Made by a program: the position numbers and the translations under genes. DNA of 64,000 bases from G958295935 sp965224235. Lineage in GTDB: Bacteria > Chloroflexota > Dehalococcoidia > Lucifugimonadales > Lucifugimonadaceae. Of this stretch, positions 8,046 to 14,465 are shown in pieces (the first letter of the stretch is position 1; each line of letters begins with the position of its first letter). Location of the stretch: NCBI GenBank assembly GCA_965224235.1, contig CBDCYP010000002.1, positions 1,860,001 through 1,924,000 on the forward strand, written 5' to 3'. Under the pieces are notes generated by a model. That model had not been told where the DNA came from, did not search any database, and was given only the letters and a program-made list of their open reading frames with translations.

Positions 8046-9659
8046 TTACTCCTGCCCGCGGTAGCGGACGATGACCTCCATGCTCTCCACTGCGAGCGGC
8101 GCGTTGATCTTCGGATTGCGGCCCATGACAGCGATCGCTACGTCGTTCCGGCCCCGCTTCAACGCCGGAGCGTCTGCCACGTCGAAGTCTAGCCAGTACT
8201 CGTTATAGAGGATATGCACGTTAGCCGCGGCGCGGTCGAGAACCTCGCCGTTCAGCCGAAATTCGACGTCGTCCAGCGATGTCAGTTCTTCGATCATCAA
8301 CCTCAGTGTCGCCGATTCCAGAGTCCCGTCACTCTTGGCCTGTGACACGTCATCGGCAATGTTGGCGCTCAAAGTTGTCGAATCGCCTGCCGATGACAAC
8401 TCGACGGGCAACGGACCTCGAGGAACCGGCGGCGCGCCGAATTCGGCAGCGGATGCTTCCCATTCCTGGGGCTTGTCGACCAGATAGTGCTTGTTGTGTC
8501 CGGCAAGTACGGCCGGATCGCCGATTTCCTTCCACTGTTGCCGGTCGTAGTTGATGTCCCGGTTGAAAGCAATCAGTTGGTTGTTCCACAGATAGATCCC
8601 GTCTACACCCGCCTGCCAATACGCGGCTGCGGATGCGCGGCACATCTCGGTGGAGTACACGTTCGGCTCTCCGAACAGAATCTGTGACGAGACCGGGCGT
8701 CCGGTCCAAAACAACCCTAAATTCTGGGCCATCACTTGAACTCCCGTGCCGCGTGCTGCCCCCACATACTCCTCAACGGGGACCTGGTGCAAGCTTTGGT
8801 GGACCACGCCCGCAACGAGAATGTCGATAATGCCATCGTCGATCCAGGTCCGGATATCGAGGCCGGAACCCATCGCCAATTCAAACGTTGGCGGGACCCG
8901 CACCGCTAACTCCAATGGACGACCGATCCGTTGCGATTTTTCGTCGAGGGCGGCCCTGATCGAACGCATGAGTTCGGTCATTAGCGGAGCGTTCTGAGCA
9001 GCCATTCCCTGCTTGAAGAACCTTGGGAATCGGCAAAAGTCCCAATCGAACCCGTCGAGGTCGTAGTTTTCGATCGCCTCTGTAGCGATCGCAAGCCTGT
9101 ACTGCCTTACCTCTTCAATTCCGAAGTCATACCCGAACCGCGAATATCCATGCATCCGGGTCCCGGTGAAGGGGTTTTCGGACCGGCCGAGCAGCCAATC
9201 GGGGTGTGTTCGTTTCATGGACGACAACAACGGGTCGCCATCCGGCAACCGGCCGTCGTGCATGTCGTTGACGCGCATCGACAGGAACACGGAGAGGTTG
9301 TTCCTGTGCCCGTGGTCGATCACTACTGCCGCGGGATCGGTCCCTTTTTCGAACAAGTCCCGGGTGTTTTCGTAGATCCGCCATGCGCCCGCGGTGTCGA
9401 ACTGCTCTCGATCACTGCCCCAAATTGGCCCGACCTTCGTGCGATGGCTGTAGTAATCAGAGAAACGAGACGTGGGAGTGCCCCGATACGGGTCGGTGCC
9501 AAGTTGCCAGAAAATCGTGTCGACGTGAGTGTCCAGCAAAGGCTCGATCGTCAACTTGACCAGCCCTTCTTCTCCCATCGGGGCTTCCAGCGTGGGTCCC
9601 ACGAGGGTCCCGCCGTCGTTGCAAAGAATCAGCCTGTGGGGTTTGCCATTTGTTGCCAA
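8046..9659 (-). CDS. Putative TIM-barrel glycoside-hydrolase-like protein
   Basis: I do not recognise a characterised family member. The frame is open from 10046, but homology-like texture begins near LATNGKPHRLILCNDGG. A TTG at 9659 preceded by CGGAG seven bases upstream is the best start, giving 537 residues. The body has alternating strands and helices with acidic tips, notably DGFDWDFCRFPRFF and TWIDDGIIDILVAG. These recall COG1649-type (GHL10) barrels, where such acids are catalytic. The last roughly 120 residues (LRLMIEELTSLDDVEFRLNG onward) look like a beta-sandwich, possibly carbohydrate-binding. No signal peptide is seen at the chosen start. It may act on intracellular glycans or sugar-like compounds; this is inference. 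Confidence 0.65.
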   Translation of the reverse strand: MATNGKPHRLILCNDGGTLVGPTLEAPMGEEGLVKLTIEPLLDTHVDTIFWQLGTDPYRGTPTSRFSDYYSHRTKVGPIWGSDREQFDTAGAWRIYENTRDLFEKGTDPAAVVIDHGHRNNLSVFLSMRVNDMHDGRLPDGDPLLSSMKRTHPDWLLGRSENPFTGTRMHGYSRFGYDFGIEEVRQYRLAIATEAIENYDLDGFDWDFCRFPRFFKQGMAAQNAPLMTELMRSIRAALDEKSQRIGRPLELAVRVPPTFELAMGSGLDIRTWIDDGIIDILVAGVVHQSLHQVPVEEYVGAARGTGVQVMAQNLGLFWTGRPVSSQILFGEPNVYSTEMCRASAAAYWQAGVDGIYLWNNQLIAFNRDINYDRQQWKEIGDPAVLAGHNKHYLVDKPQEWEASAAEFGAPPVPRGPLPVELSSAGDSTTLSANIADDVSQAKSDGTLESATLRLMIEELTSLDDVEFRLNGEVLDRAAANVHILYNEYWLDFDVADAPALKRGRNDVAIAVMGRNPKINAPLAVESMEVIVRYRGQE

Positions 9660-10061
9660 AGTGATGCTCCGTTCAATTCGGACCGCGTGCGCCCGAAAAA
9701 ATATCCTGTCGGGCTGTAATATACGGGAACGGTTGCTCTTGATGGCGTCCGCCAGCCCGCGGAGAGTCGCGGCGGGCATCCGCCATGATGGGCCATCGGA
9801 TTCCGGCGACAGTCGGCGCAGACGGTCTGGTCCCGCCTGAGCGCAAGTCGGCGGAGTGTTAAATTCGAACAGCGCGGGACTTGCAGGAGCAACAGTCAAA
9901 TACGTTGTCGAGGGAGGGCTGCAATCGGCGTTTGACCCGGCCCGAGAGGCGAGGAATCGCTCGGCGTACTCCCAACGCACATTATATTTATGATGCAGAC
10001 GCGTTCGTGTAACGTGTGACCATCCCCGGCGACGGCTATTCAGCACCGAGAGGCTACTAAC
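9660..10061. other. 402-base divergent intergenic region
   Basis: The region lies between the glycosidase-like gene (leftward) and a lipoprotein gene (rightward). The leftward frame stays open through most of it, so part could be an N-terminal extension of that protein. The encoded residues look low in structure and lack a ribosome-binding site at the upstream ATGs. Nothing else is recognised. Confidence 0.4.
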
Positions 10062-10577
10062 GTGACACCGTCCCCCAAAATTTCTTCCATCCTATGGCCG
10101 CTTCTATTCGCAGGGATTTTGTGCGCGGCCATCGCCTGCGGCAGTGACGACGGCGCCTCATCCGGCGGCGGCGCCCAGACCACCGATACAGGCCAGTCAG
10201 CGCCGACCCAGCCGCCTGCTCCTGCTCAGCCCACAGTCTTGTCTGAGGACGAAAAGGCGGCGAACTTCGATTCAGGGCTGAGTATCGATGAGATTATTCT
10301 CGATACAGGGGAGCTCGGCGGCAAGGTGATAACGCTCATCACCAACACCTCGGATGAGGAATGCTCCGGGCTGGCGTTCGGAGTTGAACTCCTGGACGAC
10401 TCCGGCAAATTGATCTCAGAAATGGGCGCCAGAGCATCCGGTCCCTTGGCCGCCGGCGAGCAAGGGAAGTACCAGGATCGATATGTGGGCAAGGGAGTCG
10501 TTGAAGCGAACGTCATATCCACAACCTGCGAAAATTCACCATCCAGGCACGGATCGCCGCAGAGCCCTACCAAGTAG
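10062..10577 (+). CDS. Small lipoprotein with an extracellular beta-sandwich-like domain
   Basis: A protein of 171 residues starting at GTG. The N terminus is a lipoprotein signal with hydrophobic core and lipobox AAIAC, lipidated Cys26. It is followed by a Ser/Gly/Thr/Pro/Gln linker (about 27-60). The remaining roughly 100 residues carry alternating hydrophobic strands (GGKVITLITNTSDEECSG and FGVELLDDSGKLISEMGA), like FxLYD-type small surface domains. A two-Cys pattern (EEC...TTC) could form a disulfide. The next gene encodes a clear paralogue with the same layout. Function unknown; exported and membrane-anchored. Confidence 0.75.
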   Translation: MTPSPKISSILWPLLFAGILCAAIACGSDDGASSGGGAQTTDTGQSAPTQPPAPAQPTVLSEDEKAANFDSGLSIDEIILDTGELGGKVITLITNTSDEECSGLAFGVELLDDSGKLISEMGARASGPLAAGEQGKYQDRYVGKGVVEANVISTTCENSPSRHGSPQSPTK

Positions 10578-10662
10578 TCGCAGCGGGATTAGCGAAGTCA
10601 ACATTTCATCCGTAATCGGATTTGGCTCAAGTCATAACCGGCAAGATCGTGGAATACAGAAC

Positions 10663-11157
10663 ATGAACGTAACTAGAAATAGGCTGACAGGCTTTGTCCC
10701 GTTGGCGTTGGGCCTGGTAGCAATGGCGTTCGTAGCCTGTGGCGGCGGCGGCGAACCGTCGCCGTCGCAGGCCCAACCGACGGCGCCTCCCCAGCAGGCA
10801 GCGCCGCCAACGCCAACGCCGCAACCGGCCGAGGAAACAGGTCTGGTTGTAGATGACCTGAATCTTGAAGCAAAGGGGGCCGGTGGACGCGTTACATTCA
10901 CCCTTACCAACAGCGCTGACGTTCCTTGCAACGGGTCCACTGTGTTTCTCGACCTGTTAAGAGGCGACGGGTCGGTAGCCAGTCAGCTGGGCATCCAGGC
11001 CTTTAAGCTGGAGCCGGGTGAAAGCAAAGAGTTGCAGGAACGTTACATTGGTTCGACGATCGAAAATGCCGACGTTACATCTACCACGTGCAAGGCTTCT
11101 TCCCTGAGTGACAACAGTTCACCGGGTCGGGCTCAGACACCGGTCCCTGGGAAATAG
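10663..11157 (+). CDS. Small lipoprotein, paralogue of the preceding gene
   Basis: A protein of 164 residues. I chose the ATG at 10663 because it places the lipobox (FVAC) at Cys26, as in the upstream paralogue. The frame runs further upstream without signal character. After a Pro/Gln/Ala linker comes the same domain: GGRVTFTLTNSADVPCNG, a LLRGDGSVASQLG strand, an acidic LEPGESKELQERYIG stretch and a final DVTSTTC. Both conserved cysteines are shared with the neighbour, which supports a disulfide. The two genes are 85 bases apart and probably arose by tandem duplication. Function unknown. Confidence 0.75.
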   Translation: MNVTRNRLTGFVPLALGLVAMAFVACGGGGEPSPSQAQPTAPPQQAAPPTPTPQPAEETGLVVDDLNLEAKGAGGRVTFTLTNSADVPCNGSTVFLDLLRGDGSVASQLGIQAFKLEPGESKELQERYIGSTIENADVTSTTCKASSLSDNSSPGRAQTPVPGK

Positions 11158-11417
11158 CCCGCTACTTTCGGGAGTACGTCGCCATCGACGTTGAGACGAG
11201 CGGCTGCGGATAACAGTTCCGATTGTACCGGGGCTACTTTCGGGAGCACGTCGCCATCGACGTTGAGACGGGGGATCGGGCAGTCGCCGTCGGCGAAACT
11301 GCCGCGATGGAGCGTCTGCGGGCGCAGTGCCCGGAGGCTGTCGATGTCTTGATGGAGCGCGTCGGGTACCGGGCGCTGCGCAGCTTCGGGGCAGGGTCTC
11401 TGCGGAGGACCGGGTGA
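11158..11417 (+). pseudogene. Remnant of a small gene with a duplicated 5' segment
   Basis: The frame from 11223 (TTG) encodes 64 residues, YFREHVAIDVETGDRAVAVG and so on, ending RVGYRALRSFGAGSLRRTG. It looks like a natural small protein of the type seen next to toxin- or protease-like gene pairs. Just upstream (11158-11214) the first part recurs as RYFREYVAIDVETSGCG followed by a stop. A segment has therefore been duplicated in tandem about 72 bases apart, and the first copy is dead. Neither copy has a clear ribosome-binding site. The second copy could still be expressed, but a decaying remnant is likelier. Confidence 0.45.
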
Positions 11418-11419
11418 GC

Positions 11420-11490
11420 CATCCGTTCGTGGTGAGCGGAGTCGAACCATGAACGGGAGGGCCTTCGACGGGCTCAGGCCGAACGGGAGG
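11420..11490. repeat. Solitary copy of the palindromic repeat
   Basis: One 18-bp unit CATCCGTTCGTGGTGAGC (11420-11437) runs into GGAGTCGAACCATGAACGGG. It is followed by the mirrored arm CTTCGACGGGCTCAGGCC and GAACGGGAGG. The halves are imperfect inverted complements, so the element can fold into one long hairpin. The same palindrome opens each copy of the composite repeat at 11793, 12152 and 14051. Its right arm supplies the last codons of the GIY-YIG gene. Confidence 0.75.
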
Positions 11491-11773
11491 GGCGGGCGGT
11501 GGATCGCGACAGCGCCTTCAACCGCTCCCAATCCTCCCGCATCAGGGCCTCCTTCTTCGCCCGGCTCCATCCCTTGATTTGGCGCTCCATGGCCAGCGCC
11601 TCTTCTCGCGTCGGGCACTCCCCCGCGTACAGCAGGGTCACCGGCCGCCTATGGTGCGTGTACCCAAGGATCTCCCCCGCGTCCTGCTGCGCCAGCCGTT
11701 GCTCCAAGTCCTCTGTATGGCCTGTGTAATAAGAGCCGTCGGCGCACCGCAGAATGTATACCCAAAAACCCAT
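11474..11773 (-). CDS. GIY-YIG domain protein, UPF0213/YhbQ type
   Basis: A protein of 99 residues. The GIY-YIG core shows as WVYILRCADGSYYTGHTEDL (about 4-23), with the catalytic-type Arg in EQRLAQQ and the conserved Glu in PTREEALAMERQIKGWSRAK. This is the size and motif order of the stand-alone UPF0213 family, a single-domain nuclease fold whose biological substrate is poorly known. The coding sequence is sandwiched between repeat copies: its last residues and stop (11474-11490) lie inside the solitary palindrome, and its start is 18 bases from the tandem array. This could link the nuclease to the repeats, or the gene may have been captured by them. Confidence 0.85.
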   Translation of the reverse strand: MGFWVYILRCADGSYYTGHTEDLEQRLAQQDAGEILGYTHHRRPVTLLYAGECPTREEALAMERQIKGWSRAKKEALMREDWERLKALSRSTARPSRSA

Positions 11774-11792
11774 GCCCCAGTGTACTCTCTGC

Positions 11793-12152
11793 CATCCGTT
11801 CGTGGTGAGCCATCCGTTCGTGGTGAGCTATCCGTTCGTGGTGAGCCATTCGTTCGTGGTGAGCCATCCGTTCGTGGTGAGCGGAGTCGAACCATGAACG
11901 GGGTGCCCTTCGACGGGCTCAGGGCGAACGGATGGGGACTTGCGTCCGGGCAACTGTTCATACTTCGGGGGATCTGTTGGTCGGCAGTGTCGCCGATGAG
12001 GGCGAACGGATGGGGACTTGCGTCCGGGCAACTGTTCATACTTCGGGGGATCTGTTGGTCGGCAGTGTCGCCGATGAGGGCGAATCATACTTGAGCCCGG
12101 CTGTATGCGGAGCGCTCCACGGGCGTTCGTCTCATCGGTTCTGAACAGTTAC
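11793..12152. repeat. Composite repeat, copy A
   Basis: The order is: five tandem 18-bp units of CATCCGTTCGTGGTGAGC type (11793-11882); the palindrome tail (11883 to about 11936); two exact tandem copies of a 78-bp unit (11922-11999 and 12000-12077); then a roughly 75-bp end segment closing with CTGAACAGTTAC (12141-12152). The 78-bp period is a multiple of three, so frames stay open across it, but I see no sign of translation. Confidence 0.85.
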
Positions 12153-12263
12153 ATCCGTTCGTGGTGAGCCATCCGTTCGTGGTGAGCTATCCGTTCGTGG
12201 TGAGCTATCCGTTCGTGGTGAGCGGAGTCGAACCATGAACGGGGTGCCCTTCGACGGGCTCAG
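12152..12263. repeat. Composite repeat, copy B, left part (split by the IS)
   Basis: Four tandem 18-bp units (12152-12223) and the palindrome up to GGGCTCAG. Here the repeat is interrupted by the insertion sequence and resumes at 13902 with CTCAGGGCGAACGG. Confidence 0.85.
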
Positions 12264-13901
12264 AGGCTGTGAGTTTTTTGGGTTCTGTTGTTGTTAGGCG
12301 GCATGTTGGTGGCGGAAAGCGCCATTGGGAAGTTTCACCGGGGCGGGCGCTTGTTGAGGGAGGCAGAATTGCGGGACAGCATTGGCCGCTTTCCGGGCGA
12401 ATTCACTAGGGAATCCGGATTGACTGGTCCGGAGCTTATCGGCTGTGCCTGCTTAACCCCCGTGTCTGCCTACGCCATGAACGCCTCCCAACGCAGGAGG
12501 TTGTGGGCCACGGCGACAAGGAGCATTACGCTGGTGATTTTGGCAAGTCCCCGTACGTTGAATTGGCTCACTCCGTGAAGACGCGCCTGGGCGTTCGTCC
12601 ACTCGGCTACAGACGCCCGCTGCCTGTATATGGCTTTGGCCTCGCCGGTGGCCATCCGTTGACGCCACCTTGCCACGTCCGGCTCGTCCCCGTAGCGGGG
12701 ATCGTAACGCTCCCGTTCGGGCTTGTTCCGGGGCAACCTCACCGGCGCATACACACTCACCCCACGTTGCTCCAGAGCGGTGATGTCCTCCCGGGTAGCG
12801 AAGCCCCCGTCCATCAGGTAGGAGTCAGGGCGCCGGCCCGTCCGCCTGACCAGTTGTTCCTCCATGGGCGCCGCTTGCCCTGCGTCCGTACCCGACGATG
12901 TGACCCCTACTCCGACGATGATCCCGTTGGCGCTATCAGTGGCCAGTTCGATATTGCAGGCTGGCCGGAAGCCGCCATCCGGCATCTTCATCACCGTTGC
13001 CTGGGGGTCTGTGGTGGATACCCGCGCCTTCGTAACCTTGGGACGCTGAGCCTTCGCCTTGGTGTGCTGTTGGCGTTCCTTCTTCGCTTGTGCCCGGGGC
13101 AAGTACGACAGCGCCTCCCGGACCCGTTCCTCCCGCTCTCGCGCCGCACGCTCCCGCGCCGCACGTTCACGCCGCGTCACACCGGAATCGGGACGCTCCC
13201 GCTCCTGCGCCAGCCGCTCCACCTGCGCCCGCGCCTCCTCCATGCGCCTCTTCAATCCCTGCGCGCCGCGAAAGGACGCGGCGCCGGCGCTCGCCCTCAC
13301 CCGCATCCCGTCTTGAGCCACACGCTCCAGCAGGACCGCCCCTGCGGCCATCAGAGAACCTATGATCTGGGTCAAAAGGCCGTCCAGCGCCTCCTGGTGG
13401 GCTACCCGGAAGTCAGAGAGCATGTGATAGTTGACAGGTACGTTCCCCCTCATCCAGCGGTAGGCGTCGTGCTCTTCGCACAAACGCGCCAGCCGGCGGG
13501 CGCTCCCTATACCGTCAACCGTGGCCAGAAGCCACAACGCCAGCAGCGCTTTGGGGTCTGTCGTTGGGCGGCCTGGCCGGTTCTCCACCGCCTTGACCGG
13601 CGCATAAAAGGCCGACAGGTCCAACCTCTCCAAAAAGCTCCATATAACACGGGCCCGATGCTCTTGAGGCAACCGAGATTCCAGGTCCAATACCGCCCAC
13701 TCAGGCTGATTCCGCACCGGCCGCAGCGCCCGGGCCTCACCCGGACTCGTTGGCGCAGGCGCTCGCTTCTCCTCGATGGCCGGAAGTTCAAACAGCGTCT
13801 CTTCACTCATGTGTTCACCTCGCCGATATGGCTGCCCAATATCGTTGTCCAGCAATCAGCCTCTCAATACCATAGGAGCATAAATGATTTATTCACAGGC
13901 T
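12264..13901 (-). mobile_element. IS1182-like insertion sequence
   Basis: The 1638-bp element interrupts copy B of the composite repeat, which fixes its ends exactly. The outer ends are near-perfect inverted repeats, AGGCTGTGA on the left and TCACAGGCT on the right. CTCAG occurs on both sides (12259-12263 and 13902-13906) but only once in the uninterrupted copies A and C, so it is an apparent 5-bp target duplication. One intact transposase gene fills the element, and about 200 non-coding bases lie inside the left end. No passenger gene is present. The insertion looks recent. Confidence 0.9.
12470..13810 (-). CDS. IS1182-family DDE transposase
   Basis: A protein of 446 residues, full length for the family. 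The N-terminal helical domain has DLSAFYAPVKAVENRPGRPT and the PKALLALWLLATVDGIGSAR block. The catalytic core shows the first Asp in RVAQDGMRVRASA, a basic coiled insertion (Arg/Glu/Ala-rich, about 205-270), STTDPQATVMKMPDGGFRP, the second Asp in SYLMDGGFATREDI, and the Glu in RQRASVAEWTNAQAR. I chose the ATG at 13810 because GAGGTG stands six bases upstream; an ATG at 13855 is less well placed. No frameshift or stop is visible, so it may be active. Confidence 0.92.
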   Translation of the reverse strand: MSEETLFELPAIEEKRAPAPTSPGEARALRPVRNQPEWAVLDLESRLPQEHRARVIWSFLERLDLSAFYAPVKAVENRPGRPTTDPKALLALWLLATVDGIGSARRLARLCEEHDAYRWMRGNVPVNYHMLSDFRVAHQEALDGLLTQIIGSLMAAGAVLLERVAQDGMRVRASAGAASFRGAQGLKRRMEEARAQVERLAQERERPDSGVTRRERAARERAAREREERVREALSYLPRAQAKKERQQHTKAKAQRPKVTKARVSTTDPQATVMKMPDGGFRPACNIELATDSANGIIVGVGVTSSGTDAGQAAPMEEQLVRRTGRRPDSYLMDGGFATREDITALEQRGVSVYAPVRLPRNKPERERYDPRYGDEPDVARWRQRMATGEAKAIYRQRASVAEWTNAQARLHGVSQFNVRGLAKITSVMLLVAVAHNLLRWEAFMA

Positions 13902-14050
13902 CTCAGGGCGAACGGATGGGGACTTGCGTCGGGGTAACTGTTCAGACTTCGGGGGATCTGTTGGTCGGCAGTGTCGCCGATGAGGGCGAATCATACTTGA
14001 GCCCGGCTGTATGCGGAGCGCTCCACGGGCGTTCGTCTCATCGGTAGTTA
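13902..14050. repeat. Composite repeat, copy B, right part
   Basis: This stretch resumes the palindrome end, then a single diverged 78-bp unit and the end segment. The unit carries GTAACTGTTCAG (13934-13945), the exact inverse of CTGAACAGTTAC that closes copies A and C, giving the element internal inverted ends. In this copy the closing motif is shortened to GTAGTTAC. Confidence 0.8.
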
Positions 14051-14278
14051 CATTCGTTCGTGGTGAGCCATCCGTTCGTGGTGAGCGGAGTCGAACCATG
14101 AACGGGGTGCCCTTCGACGGGCTCAGGGCGAACGGATGGGGACTTGCGTCCGGGCAACTGTTCATACTTCGGGGGATCTGTTGGTCGGCAGTGTCGCCGA
14201 TGAGGGCGAATCATACTTGAGCACGGCTGTATGCGGAGCGCTCCACGGGCGTTCGCCCCCTCAACTCTGAACAGTTAC
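14051..14278. repeat. Composite repeat, copy C
   Basis: Two 18-bp units (14051-14086), the complete palindrome, one 78-bp unit and the end segment closing with CTGAACAGTTAC (14267-14278). This is the shortest full copy and defines the basic element of about 230 bp. Copies A and B differ in the number of 18-bp units (five and four) and of 78-bp units. Confidence 0.85.
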
Positions 14279-14293
14279 CTGATCTCGAACACG

Positions 14294-14322
14294 TTGACAA
14301 CGTAACTCACTGATACTAATAT
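14294..14322 (+). promoter_or_regulatory. Sigma-70-type promoter for the first import module
   Basis: TTGACA (14294-14299), 17-base spacer, TAATAT (14317-14322). This is a perfect -35 with correct spacing, directly after the repeat patch. It lies about 140 bases upstream of the binding-protein gene, in an otherwise empty intergenic stretch. Confidence 0.6.
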
Positions 14323-14465
14323 CCCCTTCTGTTACAAAGCTGCGTCACGTTAGACGTCAGCTGGCGTTGCCGTGAATAAAAGCCGGTCCCTCGGGACGGG
14401 AAATTCGGAAGGCAGTATTTTGAATGCGCTTGCCTGAGGCTCGCAGAACGGGGAGAAACGACAGA

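Noticed and set aside
9150..9719. Plus-strand frame of 189 codons opposite the glycosidase-like gene
   Set aside because: Composition is typical of an antisense shadow, with no ribosome-binding site and no motifs.
11793..11882. Tandem 18-bp units looked at first like a CRISPR array
   Set aside because: The units are directly adjacent with no spacers, and no cas gene is present. They are part of the composite palindromic element.
11883..11900. GGAGTCGAACC in the repeats resembles a tRNA T arm on the minus strand
   Set aside because: No acceptor, D or anticodon arms can be built around it in any copy. The likeness is to the T-loop consensus only.
12503..14047. Long open frame of 514 codons on the plus strand across the IS element
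   Set aside because: It runs antisense to the intact transposase and continues into repeat DNA; the sequence is Arg/Pro/His-rich shadow coding.
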